From an uncultured Lachnospiraceae bacterium (lineage in GTDB: Bacteria > Bacillota > Clostridia > Lachnospirales > Lachnospiraceae): 64,000 nt of DNA. Positions 36,853 to 46,569 of the stretch are shown here, piece by piece (positions within the stretch are counted from its first letter, which is position 1; the number at the start of each line of letters is the position of its first letter). The translations under genes and the position numbers were made by a program. The notes beneath the pieces were generated by a model that saw nothing but the letters and a program-made list of their open reading frames with translations, had not been told where the DNA came from and searched no databases. The stretch covers positions 26,247 through 90,246 of the forward strand of contig CAJUFQ010000013.1 of assembly GCA_910585625.1 (NCBI GenBank), given 5' to 3'.

Positions 36853-38574
36853 TTATAACTTAAAGAACTTTATCTCATCATTCATCTGGTCAGACAGGCC
36901 TTTCAGGCTGTTGGCCGCCTCTGCCAGAAGGTTGATAGTCGCGCCCAATTCCTCCATAGACGCCGTGGTCTCCTGCGCGGAGGCCGCATTCTCTTCCGAA
37001 ATAGCCGAAAGATTGGCAATCACATCCACCACGGTCTTCCTGGATTCATCACATACATGGGTGCGCTCCTCTATCATGGTAGTATCTTCCCTCGAACTGT
37101 TGATTCCCTCTGTCACATCTACAAAATGGCTTTGGGTATCCTCAATCTTCTTCCTCTGCGCTACGACAATCTCACCGACTTCTTTCATGATTTCAACGGT
37201 CAGATCCGACTCCGCCACCAGAGAATTAATAATATCCGTAATTGTCTGCGCGGAACGGCTGGACTCGTCCGCAAGCTTCTGGATTTCAGACGCAACTACC
37301 GCAAATCCCTTGCCGAATTCTCCGGCCCGCGCAGCCTCGATGCTGGCATTGAGAGACAGCAGCGACGTCTGGCTGGCGATAGAAGAGATAAAATCTACCG
37401 CCTCACGGATTTTCTGTGCTGATTCATTGGTCGCATAAATCTGCTCCCCAATCTTATGCATTGCCTCTGTCGTCTTATTCGTGGACTCCACCAGTTCCTG
37501 CATGATCTGAGCGGAATTATCCCCAGCCTGCTTCATGGTAACAGAAGTGGAATTCAGCTTGTCCACGCCGCCCACGATATGCTCAATCATAGACCCCATA
37601 TCTACAATCTTACCAGAAGCATTTTCTATTTCTTCTGCCTGCGAAACGGCTCCCTGAGAAATATCCTCTACCGCCTTGCCAATCTCAGCCGCATTGGCAT
37701 TGACGCGCTCCGCCATCTCATCCAACGACTGCCCGGATTTCAGAAGCTCGTCAGAAGAATTTTGCAGATGGCTGAGAATCCGTGACAGCTCAGAAATCAG
37801 ATTGTCAAGCGCAACGGCAATGCTGCCCAGCTCATCCTTGCGCTCTTTCAGCTTGTCATCTACCCGGATATCAAGATTGCCCTGCGCAAGCTCCCTGAGT
37901 ACGCCCTCCTCTTTACGGATTGCATTAGACAACGCCCGGGAAAAAAGAATGATGAGGAATCCGCCAAACAGGATAACCGCAACGTTGAGAAACGTGACTT
38001 GAATGACTTCATTATGGATATAAACCTCAATCCCGCTGCTCGGTTCCCCGGCGAAAATCATCCCTACAATGCTGCCATCCGCGTTTGCCAGCGGCATGTA
38101 ACAGCAGAAATATGCCTGCCCGTTCAGCTGTAGTTTCTTGTCAACATACGACTGCCCGCCTTCCAAGACCTTGGCAACCACCTTGTCTGCCGCCTGGGTT
38201 CCCACCATGCGTTCGCCGGTTTCACTGTCCACCAGTGTCGTCACCCTGCGGGTATCACCGTAAAACAGTGTGATATCGATGCCGGACGAAGCCGCAAACC
38301 GTTCAAAATAAGGCAGTTTCTCCGAAACATTGATTTCCCCCTTATACACAGTCTCTCCATCCAGACGGTAATCCCCTTCTCCCAGCGCATCAAGGGAATT
38401 ATTCACGCCGCTCACAATATCTTCCAAACGCTTGATGGCCTCATCCTGCATACCGGTCCGGATGACCTGTGCAGAAAAAAATGCGCTCAGCACGGCAAGC
38501 AAAATTAACGGCCCCAATGCTACAGCTAAAGTTTTTGTCATAATTCCAGCTCTTATGGTCTGTCTCTTCTCCAT
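36853..38574 (-). CDS. Methyl-accepting chemotaxis protein with extracellular Cache-type sensor
   Basis: From the ATG at 38574 the 573-residue protein has a first membrane helix (LAVALGPLILLAVLSAFFSA), an extracellular single-Cache-like sensor (about 40-180: SSGIDITLFYGDTRRVTTLVDSETGERMVGTQA, GQAYFCCYMPLANADGSIVGMIFAGEP), a second helix (VTFLNVAVILFGGFLIILF), HAMP and a signalling domain with IASQTSLLSLNASIEAARAGEFGKGFAVVA. An open frame reaches 38634, but GAGGTGG precedes 38574. It is upstream of, and probably cotranscribed with, the YesN-type regulator. The ligand is unknown; position suggests arabinan breakdown products. Confidence 0.9.
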   Translation of the reverse strand: MEKRQTIRAGIMTKTLAVALGPLILLAVLSAFFSAQVIRTGMQDEAIKRLEDIVSGVNNSLDALGEGDYRLDGETVYKGEINVSEKLPYFERFAASSGIDITLFYGDTRRVTTLVDSETGERMVGTQAADKVVAKVLEGGQSYVDKKLQLNGQAYFCCYMPLANADGSIVGMIFAGEPSSGIEVYIHNEVIQVTFLNVAVILFGGFLIILFSRALSNAIRKEEGVLRELAQGNLDIRVDDKLKERKDELGSIAVALDNLISELSRILSHLQNSSDELLKSGQSLDEMAERVNANAAEIGKAVEDISQGAVSQAEEIENASGKIVDMGSMIEHIVGGVDKLNSTSVTMKQAGDNSAQIMQELVESTNKTTEAMHKIGEQIYATNESAQKIREAVDFISSIASQTSLLSLNASIEAARAGEFGKGFAVVASEIQKLADESSRSAQTITDIINSLVAESDLTVEIMKEVGEIVVAQRKKIEDTQSHFVDVTEGINSSREDTTMIEERTHVCDESRKTVVDVIANLSAISEENAASAQETTASMEELGATINLLAEAANSLKGLSDQMNDEIKFFKL

Positions 38575-38727
38575 TTTTCCACCTCGTACTTCCTTCCGTC
38601 TTGCAATGCTCAGCATCAACTTCATGCTCTTCAAAAGTAACGCTTGACATAATTATAACAAAAACATGGATATTATACTACAAAAAATTAATGTTATACT
38701 GCAATATTTAATATTTTACGGTAAACC

Positions 38728-39969
38728 TCAGGACTCCAGGGCATGAATAAATATCCCACTTCTTAGCTTCGGCTCAAACCAGGTCGATTTGGGCGGCATC
38801 AGCAGACCGGCGTCCGCCACTGCAAACAATTCCCGGATAGAAGTCGGGTACATGGCAAAAGCCACCGCACAATCCGTCTGGCAACGCCGTTCCAATTCTC
38901 CCAGTCCACGGATGCCGCCCACAAAATCAATTCGGTTGTCCGTTTTCGGATCTTCAATGCCAAGGACAGGCGACAGCAGCCGCTCCTGCAACACGGATAC
39001 GTCCAATCCCTGCACCGGATGATCCGGGATTTCCTCTTTGGGAATTCTGCAGACATACCATTTCCCTGCCAGATACATGGAAATACAGCCTTTCTTATCT
39101 GGCTTTACTTGCCCTGTGCCTGCAGGCTTTACGTCAAACAGCTGGGACACCTTTGCCAGAAAGTCTTTGGCAGACATTCCATTCAGGTCTTTGACCACAC
39201 GGTTATAATCCATAATCATTAACTGCTCATCCGGGAACAGCACAGACAGAAAATAATTGAATTCCTCTTCCCCGCTATATCCCGGATGCCCTTTTCTCCG
39301 TTCCTGCCCCACTTTGACTGCTGAAGCCGCCCGGTGATGCCCATCCGCAATATAAATCTCACCAATAGACGCAAATGCCTCCTCTACCATATGGATCTGC
39401 GCTTCGTCAGAAATCACCCATACCCGATGGCGAATCCCATCCTCTGACTGGAAGTCATAAAGGGCCTCCCCCTGTTTCACCGCCCCCACTACTGCATTGA
39501 TTGAGGCATTGGCACGGTAGGCAAGGAAAATCGGGCCTGTCTGGGCATTGCATGTATTGACATGGTTAATCCTGTCCTGCTCTTTCTCTGCCCTGGTATT
39601 TTCATGCTTTTTGATCACGCCCTGCTCATAATCGTCGATAGAGGCACAGGCTGCGATGCCTGTCTGCGTCCTGCCGTCCATCGTAAGCTCATATATATAG
39701 TAACAATCCTTCTCTTCTTTGATAAATGAACCGTCCTCCACCATTCCCCAAAGGATGTCATGGGCTTTCTGATAGACTTCGGGCGCATATGTGTCCACGC
39801 TATCATCAAACTGGGTCTCTGCCCGGTCAATTCTCAGAAAACTATACGGATTGCCCGCCACTGCTTCTTTTGCCTCCTGGCGGTTGTACACGTCATAGGG
39901 AAGCGCGGCGATTTTGCCTGCTTTCTCTTCGCTCGGCCTGATTGCTGAAAAAGGTCTGATTACTGCCAT
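38728..39969 (-). CDS. DUF1015 family protein
   Basis: The 413-residue protein starts MAVIRPFSAIRPSEEKAGKIAALPYDVYNRQEA and contains KKHENTRAEKEQDRINH and IADGHHRAASAVKVG, hallmarks of DUF1015. In many Clostridia this gene follows serA/serC and is suspected to act in serine metabolism; those genes are absent here. RBS GAGGAAACAAA precedes the ATG. AT-rich sequence of about 150 bases with several TATAAT-like boxes separates it from the chemoreceptor. Confidence 0.88.
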   Translation of the reverse strand: MAVIRPFSAIRPSEEKAGKIAALPYDVYNRQEAKEAVAGNPYSFLRIDRAETQFDDSVDTYAPEVYQKAHDILWGMVEDGSFIKEEKDCYYIYELTMDGRTQTGIAACASIDDYEQGVIKKHENTRAEKEQDRINHVNTCNAQTGPIFLAYRANASINAVVGAVKQGEALYDFQSEDGIRHRVWVISDEAQIHMVEEAFASIGEIYIADGHHRAASAVKVGQERRKGHPGYSGEEEFNYFLSVLFPDEQLMIMDYNRVVKDLNGMSAKDFLAKVSQLFDVKPAGTGQVKPDKKGCISMYLAGKWYVCRIPKEEIPDHPVQGLDVSVLQERLLSPVLGIEDPKTDNRIDFVGGIRGLGELERRCQTDCAVAFAMYPTSIRELFAVADAGLLMPPKSTWFEPKLRSGIFIHALES

Positions 39970-40002
39970 TTTGTTTCCTCTTTTCTAATATAAAATCATT
40001 TT

Positions 40003-40641
40003 TTATTCTACTCCATTTTTTGCACAGATATCACTGAGACAACATCTCTGGCAATAGGGCTTTGTCCGCGCCGTACACACCTCCCGGCCATGGTTCACCA
40101 GGCGGTGGCAGAAATCGCTGCCCTCTTCCGGGGGAATCAGCTTCCACAATGCCATCTCTACCTTCTTCGGTTCCTTGATGCTGTCTACCAACCCCATTCG
40201 GTTTACCAGACGGATACAATGCGTATCTGTGACGATTGCCGGTTTATGGAATACATCGCCCATAATCAGGTTGGCGCTCTTCCTGCCCACCCCAGGCAGC
40301 CTGAGCAGGGCGTCAAAGTCATCAGGGACATTCCCATCGTACTGTTCATGCAAAATCTTCATACACGCGCTGATATCCCGCGCCTTGCTCTTTCCCAACC
40401 CGCATGGCTTGACAATCTTCTCAATCTCCTCCACCGGAGCCTCTGCCAGGGATTCCACATCGGGGTATACCCGATAAAGCTCTTCCACGATGACATTGAC
40501 CCGGGCATCCGTACACTGTGCCGCTAAACGCACGCTGACTAAAAGCTTCCATGCTTCATTATAATCCAATGTGCAGTCTGCTTTCGGATATTCCTGTTTC
40601 AGACGTTCCACAATTTCCAACGCCAGTTCTTCCTTCGTCAT
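40003..40641 (-). CDS. nth: Endonuclease III
   Basis: The 212-residue DNA glycosylase/AP lyase has the helix-hairpin-helix LLRLPGVGRKSANLIMG (catalytic Lys in GRKSA), catalytic Asp in IVTDTHCIRLVNRMG, and a C-terminal 4Fe-4S cluster motif with Cys residues in CTARTKPYCQRCCLSDIC. It removes oxidised pyrimidines in base excision repair. The gene stands alone. Confidence 0.96.
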   Translation of the reverse strand: MTKEELALEIVERLKQEYPKADCTLDYNEAWKLLVSVRLAAQCTDARVNVIVEELYRVYPDVESLAEAPVEEIEKIVKPCGLGKSKARDISACMKILHEQYDGNVPDDFDALLRLPGVGRKSANLIMGDVFHKPAIVTDTHCIRLVNRMGLVDSIKEPKKVEMALWKLIPPEEGSDFCHRLVNHGREVCTARTKPYCQRCCLSDICAKNGVE

Positions 40642-40705
40642 TTATGTTTCCCTTCCATCTGTACCAGGTTTCTTTCTGCCGTTACACAGCCGTCTTTCCC
40701 TATAC

Positions 40706-43603
40706 CTACTTTATCTTAACATGTTTTTCTTTGCTGTAAGCGCCAAAGACTTTGACGTCCCCAACTTTCTTGTACGGCTGAATCCTAAAATAATATATCT
40801 TCTTGCTCTTTAATTTGCTAATCGTCTTTGTCTTCGCGGAAGCCTTCGAAACCAGCACCGTATGCGCAGACTTGAACTTCGCGTTCGCAGCATACTGGAT
40901 ACGGTATCCGCTTGCTTTGGAAGCCGCTTTCCATGTCAGGACAGCTTTCCCGGCAGATTTGCTTTTGACGGAAGACAAAGCCGTCTTCTTTGGCGCAACC
41001 TTCACGGTCACCGTCTTTGTCTGTTTCTTAAATTCTGCGGTCTTAGAAGCCGTCACCGTGATTTTCGCTATTCCGGTATTCTTAATCGTAACCTTTCCGG
41101 TTTTACGGTCAACTGCTGCAACTTTAGGCGCGCTTGAAACAAAACTCAACGTGCCGTTCCCCTTTTTCAGCTTAGCCCCCAGAACGAACGGCTTGTCTCC
41201 GAACGTCTTCTCAACCACAGCCTTTGCCGTAATTATCTGCGTCTCTGGTTCCGGGTCCGGTGTTTCTTTCAAAGTATCTGTGGCATAGATTTCCTCAACC
41301 TGGCTGTCCGAAAGAGCTACATTGTAAATTGCCACATCGTCATATTTTACATCCCGCACGTCCTCCGTCCCATAAATCAGCCCAGAACCCAGGCTTACAT
41401 TTGACGCCTTCCGGATGCATTGATCCTGGGATACGTCAAAACATCTGCTAAGGTCTGCCGAAAGGGCAGAGGATAACTTGCCGTCGACATACAGCTTCAT
41501 GCCCTGCGGATTCACGGAATAGGCTATATGATGCCACTCCTGCCGCTTAAGCGTCAAGCCTTCCGTCTTTGCCTGAGCATTGGCGTTTATCTCAGCGGCC
41601 AGCCCTGCACTGATGCGGGTCATTGGCGGCGTGACTTTCCCCTCGCTGGTGTTTGCCTCAAACAGCGCGCTCTTCTCTGAGGTATCTGCCCCGGCATTTA
41701 CCCACATACTGACCGTAAAGCCATCCTCCGTCACTTCCGAAAACACGTTGGCAGGCAGGCGCAGATAATTGGAAAGCAACGCGTTCTCATCATTCTGCAC
41801 ATGCAGCACATTCCCTCGCTCAGCATCAGCCACAAGCTCAGCATCCCCTACCAGGGCCGCCTTATCGCTCTTTGCAGAGTGCTTTACCGGAGCAACGCTG
41901 CCGGAGGATGCGCCTTTCTCAAAGTTAAACCCATAAACCAAAGCTTCCTTGAGAGGCTTACGTGACGTCGCCTGGCTTCCCCATAGACAAGCGTTATTGC
42001 TGCCGATGGCAGAAAACGTCATGACTTTCTGCGGCGTCTCATCTTCATTATACTGTTTAAAGAAGAAGCCCTTATACTCCGTGCCATCCAGCTTCAATGT
42101 GATATAATCGTAAGCCTTGCCCGCAGCAGACGTCTTCTGCCAGGTACCTGACATCGCACCGCCAACCGTGCCGTCCTCATATAGGAACAGGCTTTCTGCA
42201 TTAATCATGTTGCCATCTGTTACCGTGCCGTGATTGATCAGGTCATAACTTCCCACAACTTCATAATCCTCATAATGTGCGATTTCTTCCCCTTGGTACT
42301 CATAAACCGCATTCACCGGCCACATGTCCTCATTCAGGAATTGCTGACGGACACGCACCTGGTGCCCCCCGGATGATTCAAAACGCTGGTGATGGAAAAG
42401 GTAACGCTGCCCATCGTCATCTATCAATGCCGAATTATGCCCGGCAGCACGGTATCCCGGCTGGCCCGGGAATTTGTAGTTGCCGATAAGCTTGATTCCA
42501 TAGCGGTCATTGTCTTTGCTGCTGTCCTTGGCATTGTTGCCAGCTGCATCCAAATATGGGCCATAAACATTTTCAGAACGGAACAGGCGCATATTGTAGC
42601 CGCCCTCGGCATGAAGATACCCATAGGTCTCATACATATAATAATAACCGCTCTCTGCGTCATAAAGGATATAGCAGCCTTCCCCGGACTGGTGGTTCCC
42701 TCCGGCAATGTGCGTTCCGAAATAGCGGTCCGTGAAATTGCCGGACGTGTTTTCCGTGCCATCTGCCCCTGGATATTTCACTGCCCCGGTAGCCTTGTCC
42801 AACTCCAGAATAAAAAGGCCGCCAGACCACGATCCATAACACATATACATCTTGCCATCTTTGCCGAAGAATATGGTCGGATCGATGGCATTAGGCGCAT
42901 ATTTCTCATTCCAGTCACCGTTGGATGTAAACCATTTATCGCTAATGCCCGTAAGCGTACCGTCTGCAATCAGTTCCTTTAGGTTCAGGTAATCGTTGTC
43001 CCACTTCGTATCCCTGTCGCTCTTTCCGCCATTTAACCCGGGATCTACCCCTTTTGTTTTCGAGAAACCGGAATAAATGACCGTATCCACATGCTTATAA
43101 GGCCCCTCCGCCGTTTTGGAGACGGCATAGCCGATACAAGAACGCTTCCAGCTGGAAGTCGTGCAGTAATAGAGCATATATGCGCCCTTGCTTTGGTCAT
43201 CCCATACATACTCCGGGTTATATATCGCATCCGGCGCCCAAACGCCAATGCCGCCGTCCTTGCAGTCCCCATCATCATAACCGGCCCAGGAAAACGGCTC
43301 CGCAAGGTTCTTCAGAATCTCCCCATATACAGAATCATTCTTCCAGCTGTCTCCCTCCCGCCAGTTCCAATCAAAGTTCATCTGCGTCCAGTCCATCAAG
43401 TCCGTGGACTTGGCATCGGCCAAATGAGAACCGAACAGATAATAGGTACCGTCCGCCTTTAAAATTGACGGGTCATGAACCATTACACGCGACACCCCCG
43501 GAGGCGCGTCTTTGGCCTGTGCCATGCCAGTAGGAACGAAAGTGACGCATAAAGCCGCTGACAGCAGGACTGCCCCCAGCCTGCGTAAGATTGTTGTTTT
43601 CAT
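40706..43603 (-). CDS. Secreted GH43 endo-arabinanase-like enzyme with LamG, Big_2 and Fn3-like domains
   Basis: From the ATG at 43603 the 965-residue protein has a signal peptide (LGAVLLSAALCVTFV, cleavage near AQAKD) and a GH43 catalytic domain (about 30-460): Asp in SRVMVHDPSILKADGTYYLFGSH, Asp in NAIDPTIFFGKDGKMYMCYGSWSGG, Glu in HQSGEGCYILYD. The HDPS and SWSGG segments match endo-1,5-arabinanases such as Bacillus AbnB. A small beta domain, a LamG domain (about 590-780), a Big-like domain and a Lys-rich Fn3-like end follow. GGAGGG precedes the ATG, so the Met at 43621 is not preferred. With the other GH43 gene it should break down arabinan. Confidence 0.87.
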   Translation of the reverse strand: MKTTILRRLGAVLLSAALCVTFVPTGMAQAKDAPPGVSRVMVHDPSILKADGTYYLFGSHLADAKSTDLMDWTQMNFDWNWREGDSWKNDSVYGEILKNLAEPFSWAGYDDGDCKDGGIGVWAPDAIYNPEYVWDDQSKGAYMLYYCTTSSWKRSCIGYAVSKTAEGPYKHVDTVIYSGFSKTKGVDPGLNGGKSDRDTKWDNDYLNLKELIADGTLTGISDKWFTSNGDWNEKYAPNAIDPTIFFGKDGKMYMCYGSWSGGLFILELDKATGAVKYPGADGTENTSGNFTDRYFGTHIAGGNHQSGEGCYILYDAESGYYYMYETYGYLHAEGGYNMRLFRSENVYGPYLDAAGNNAKDSSKDNDRYGIKLIGNYKFPGQPGYRAAGHNSALIDDDGQRYLFHHQRFESSGGHQVRVRQQFLNEDMWPVNAVYEYQGEEIAHYEDYEVVGSYDLINHGTVTDGNMINAESLFLYEDGTVGGAMSGTWQKTSAAGKAYDYITLKLDGTEYKGFFFKQYNEDETPQKVMTFSAIGSNNACLWGSQATSRKPLKEALVYGFNFEKGASSGSVAPVKHSAKSDKAALVGDAELVADAERGNVLHVQNDENALLSNYLRLPANVFSEVTEDGFTVSMWVNAGADTSEKSALFEANTSEGKVTPPMTRISAGLAAEINANAQAKTEGLTLKRQEWHHIAYSVNPQGMKLYVDGKLSSALSADLSRCFDVSQDQCIRKASNVSLGSGLIYGTEDVRDVKYDDVAIYNVALSDSQVEEIYATDTLKETPDPEPETQIITAKAVVEKTFGDKPFVLGAKLKKGNGTLSFVSSAPKVAAVDRKTGKVTIKNTGIAKITVTASKTAEFKKQTKTVTVKVAPKKTALSSVKSKSAGKAVLTWKAASKASGYRIQYAANAKFKSAHTVLVSKASAKTKTISKLKSKKIYYFRIQPYKKVGDVKVFGAYSKEKHVKIK

Positions 43604-43645
43604 AAAAATCCCTCCGTACATATAAACAATTTATCAGTTAGAAGA

Positions 43646-43674
43646 ATTTTATCATACCTCACCAGAAAGGGCAA
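43646..43674 (-). promoter_or_regulatory. Candidate sigma-A promoter of the arabinanase gene
   Basis: Minus-strand TTGCCC (43669-43674) and TAAAAT (43646-43651), 17 bases apart, about 43 bases upstream of the ATG. Confidence 0.65.
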
Positions 43675-43705
43675 CAGCATCAAGCCATCTTCTATTTTCC
43701 GAAAA

Positions 43706-44041
43706 CTACTGCTTCCCTCCCTTATACTTTTTCTCGATTACAAGCGTATACACTGCCATCGCGGCAATGCTCTCCAGCATGACTCCCACGACAGAGAGCA
43801 GCACCCATGCAGAATCTTCACCGACAAGCAGCGGGAGGCCCAAAGCAATCAGCACGATGCCAAAAAGACAAAACAGTATGGATAACGCCTGGTTATATTT
43901 TTTTACGTCCGTGACCTCAGGTATTTTTGTATTTGCCCAAAATCCCACTGGCTTCCTGGCAAACCAGGAATATACCGCCAGACAGAGAAACATGCTTCCC
44001 ACGATGCACCATACGATAAAACCAACCATATTTGCTTCCAT
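43706..44041 (-). CDS. DUF3784 small membrane protein
   Basis: A 111-residue protein with three hydrophobic helices (IVWCIVGSMFLCLAVYSWFA, ALSILFCLFGIVLIALGLPLL, WVLLSVVGVMLESIAAMAVYTL) and the KPVGFWANTKIPEVTDVKKYN loop of DUF3784. Function is not known. GGGAGG precedes the ATG. Confidence 0.8.
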   Translation of the reverse strand: MEANMVGFIVWCIVGSMFLCLAVYSWFARKPVGFWANTKIPEVTDVKKYNQALSILFCLFGIVLIALGLPLLVGEDSAWVLLSVVGVMLESIAAMAVYTLVIEKKYKGGKQ

Positions 44042-44088
44042 TTTACATCCTCCCTACTTCATCCATAACTGTGTTTATCCGTTTACAC

Positions 44089-45064
44089 TTAACTTCCATT
44101 TTGCATCTTCTCTACTGTCAACAGAATGTTAACAGCATCCAGATACATTTCTTTATGTACGTTATGGATTGCATGATTGCTCGTCCTCGTCTCTAGCAAC
44201 TTACAGTTGTCTCCAATCAGCGCGGCCGCCCTGTCCGCCTGCTCTTTGGACGCCGCGCGCACAGATATACGCCATCTTCTGCGACTTGTTCCGTTGCATG
44301 AAGATAAAAACATGGAATTTTTATATCAGAAAGAATCTGTTCATGGGTAATGCCATGATTCCAGGTCAAGTCATAAAAACGCTCCCCACACAACATATCA
44401 TATTGGTTTACATAATGAAATGTGCTGGTTGCTGCCTTGGGCATAAAGAAAATCTTCACCTCTTCCCCCGGATGCTTTTGGCTATACTTTTGCGCATAAC
44501 CGGCAATTCCAGGCATGGCGTCTTTCATAAATAGCCATCCCCAGTAGCAATGACGCAGATAATACGCCGGCCAGCATTCATCTTGCTCCTCAGAGATATA
44601 ATTATGCAGCGGCTGGTAAGCATCCAAATATGCGAAACTGTTTTCCCAGTTCTCACCTTGAGCGGAAAATACCGGCGGATCTTCTAACACACACCCTTTT
44701 ATGAAATCACCGCCATACGCTGCCATATAAGCTGCCGTTAACGCCCCGTTGGAATACCCGCAAACTACGGTTTCCTCCTTAATGGCATGGTCGGCAAACC
44801 AAATCAGGTCATCTCCATTCACGTCCAGGTAATATAATGAATCAATAACAGGGCGGGCCCATTGCCGCCCATTTCACCATAATTGATAATCCGCCCGCCA
44901 GGCAGCGCGACCTGTTTTTCCCAGACCCCTAATTTCTCTATTTTCTTCATATCCTTTTCCCACCAATGAAGGTTATTATAGCAAAATACAGCAGCCGCAA
45001 TGCCCAAAACAATTATTACTGCCAGCAAAAACAGACCTGTTACTTTAAGTATCTCCATCCCCAT
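44089..45064 (-). pseudogene. Broken alpha/beta hydrolase
   Basis: Three minus-strand frames carry pieces of one membrane-anchored hydrolase. 45064-44819 gives the N-terminal helix and WEKQVALPGGRIINYGEMGGNGPALLLIH, the start of the fold. 44822-44217 gives VVCGYSNGALTAAYMAAYGG, the nucleophile elbow. 44313-44089 gives NCKLLETRTSNHAIHNVHKEMYLDAVNILL, the catalytic His end. The oxyanion segment between LLLIH and VVCGYSNG is deleted, and a one-base shift near 44280 breaks the C-terminus. At least two lesions, so it is not functional. Confidence 0.85.
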
Positions 45065-45129
45065 CCTTGCCTCTCCCTCTCTTATGCGCTGTTTTTAATT
45101 ACATTCAACCTTTTACCTACCCATAAGTA

Positions 45130-45717
45130 CTATCGCCCTATCTTTCTGCCAAAATACCGACAGACTTTCTTCTTGTAACATAGATACTCATCGCCAAAAG
45201 CTTCCAGCAAGAACCTCTCTTCCACATTCACAATCTGCAGATGGAAGATGAGTATCGCAAATACGGAAACTATGAGCAACGGCCAGTGAAAGAACATCAT
45301 CACAATCCCGATATACAAAAGGTCAAAGCCTAAAAATGCCGGATTACGGCTAAACTGATAAATTCCTTTGGTGACAAGCTCTGTCTTATCTGTCTTAGAT
45401 ACGCCTGCCCTCCAGCTGTCCCGCATAGTAAGGACCGAAGTTATAAATACAGCCACGCCAAGTGTACCGACAGCTGCGCCGCTAACCCTCACCGGCAGCG
45501 AAACAGAATTTACATTAAAAACAATACTCATTATCTCTGCAATGGGAACTATATAAGCCGCAACCTTCATCGTCATTTCAATCCACTTCGCAGCCCCCGC
45601 TTTTCCTCTGCCGAGTTGGTTCGTCTCTATCCCCTTTTTGCGTTGTTCAAACATCTTAGCAAAATAGCAGCCATAAAAAGATAATAAAATGGTAATGGCG
45701 ATTATCTGGAATTTCAT
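45130..45717 (-). CDS. Isoprenylcysteine carboxyl methyltransferase-family membrane protein
   Basis: A 195-residue protein with about five membrane helices and the ICMT/PEMT-type C-terminal core GIYQFSRNPAFLGFDLLYIG (SAM contact) and NVEERFLLEAFGDEYLCYKKKVCRYFG. Bacterial members methylate unknown lipids or thiols. GAGGAGG precedes the ATG. The substrate cannot be given from sequence. Confidence 0.83.
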   Translation of the reverse strand: MKFQIIAITILLSFYGCYFAKMFEQRKKGIETNQLGRGKAGAAKWIEMTMKVAAYIVPIAEIMSIVFNVNSVSLPVRVSGAAVGTLGVAVFITSVLTMRDSWRAGVSKTDKTELVTKGIYQFSRNPAFLGFDLLYIGIVMMFFHWPLLIVSVFAILIFHLQIVNVEERFLLEAFGDEYLCYKKKVCRYFGRKIGR

Positions 45718-45747
45718 TTTTGCCTCCTCACTGCCGGGTGATTATTT

Positions 45748-46443
45748 TCACAGGATCGTTTCATAAAAACCCGGGACGGCCGATGACGCCAAAATCTGCA
45801 TGGCTGTAGCCACATCAATAATCGCATGGCCTACCAATATGGGTAATGGATTTCTTTTCTTAGAGTAATACCAGCATAGAATCAATGTCAGCGGCAAAAA
45901 AGAAATAAAACGGTAAATGATATATCTCAAGTCAAATAACGTAGGAATAAAACTATGCTGTAAGGCAAAAAAGAATGCAGGGATCGTTACCGCTAAAACC
46001 TTATTTTCAATCTGATTAACCCCGCATCCTATATATAATCCGTCCTCCGCCAACGCAGTCGTTATCGGCAGCACCACAACATTAATTACCGCTAACCATA
46101 CCGGTATAGACGCAATCATCATGGGAGCCGCATATGGGATAATCCCATAGCAAACATATCCTGCGACATACATCCCTGCCATTCCAACCACTAAAACCAA
46201 AACCGAAATAACGACGATTTGTTTAGCCTTAGTTTTTCCTTTTTGATAATTAATCAATTCCCCAAAATTACTGTTATTTTTCTTTGCCCAAACACAGAGC
46301 ATCCATACTACCGCAATATTCACTATACTTGCTGCAACCGACCACCAATTACTAATGTCTTCTACTTTTTGTTTCGTAATTTCTGCTCCGCATAGAAATA
46401 TCAAAACAAAAATCACACAACGGATAGGAAGTAAATAGACCAT
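45748..46443 (-). CDS. CPBP family intramembrane metalloprotease
   Basis: A 231-residue protein with six to seven hydrophobic helices and CPBP (Abi) motifs: ALAEDGLYIG (motif 1, with ED instead of the usual EE), FFALQHSFIPTL (motif 2 His) and LPILVGHAIIDVAT (motif 3 His). CPBP proteases relate to Rce1 and sometimes give bacteriocin self-immunity. It starts 189 bases from the divergent padR gene; no clear Shine-Dalgarno is seen. The ED change makes activity less certain. Confidence 0.8.
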   Translation of the reverse strand: MVYLLPIRCVIFVLIFLCGAEITKQKVEDISNWWSVAASIVNIAVVWMLCVWAKKNNSNFGELINYQKGKTKAKQIVVISVLVLVVGMAGMYVAGYVCYGIIPYAAPMMIASIPVWLAVINVVVLPITTALAEDGLYIGCGVNQIENKVLAVTIPAFFFALQHSFIPTLFDLRYIIYRFISFLPLTLILCWYYSKKRNPLPILVGHAIIDVATAMQILASSAVPGFYETIL

Positions 46444-46569
46444 ATTTTTGTTAGCTTACATCTATATGACACCTCTGCAATTCCAATCTGTGAGTTTGAT
46501 TATACCACTTCCGCTTTCCATTTACCACCAAAAATATGAGGTCTCTGCCGCCTCTATTTCAAAAAATTC

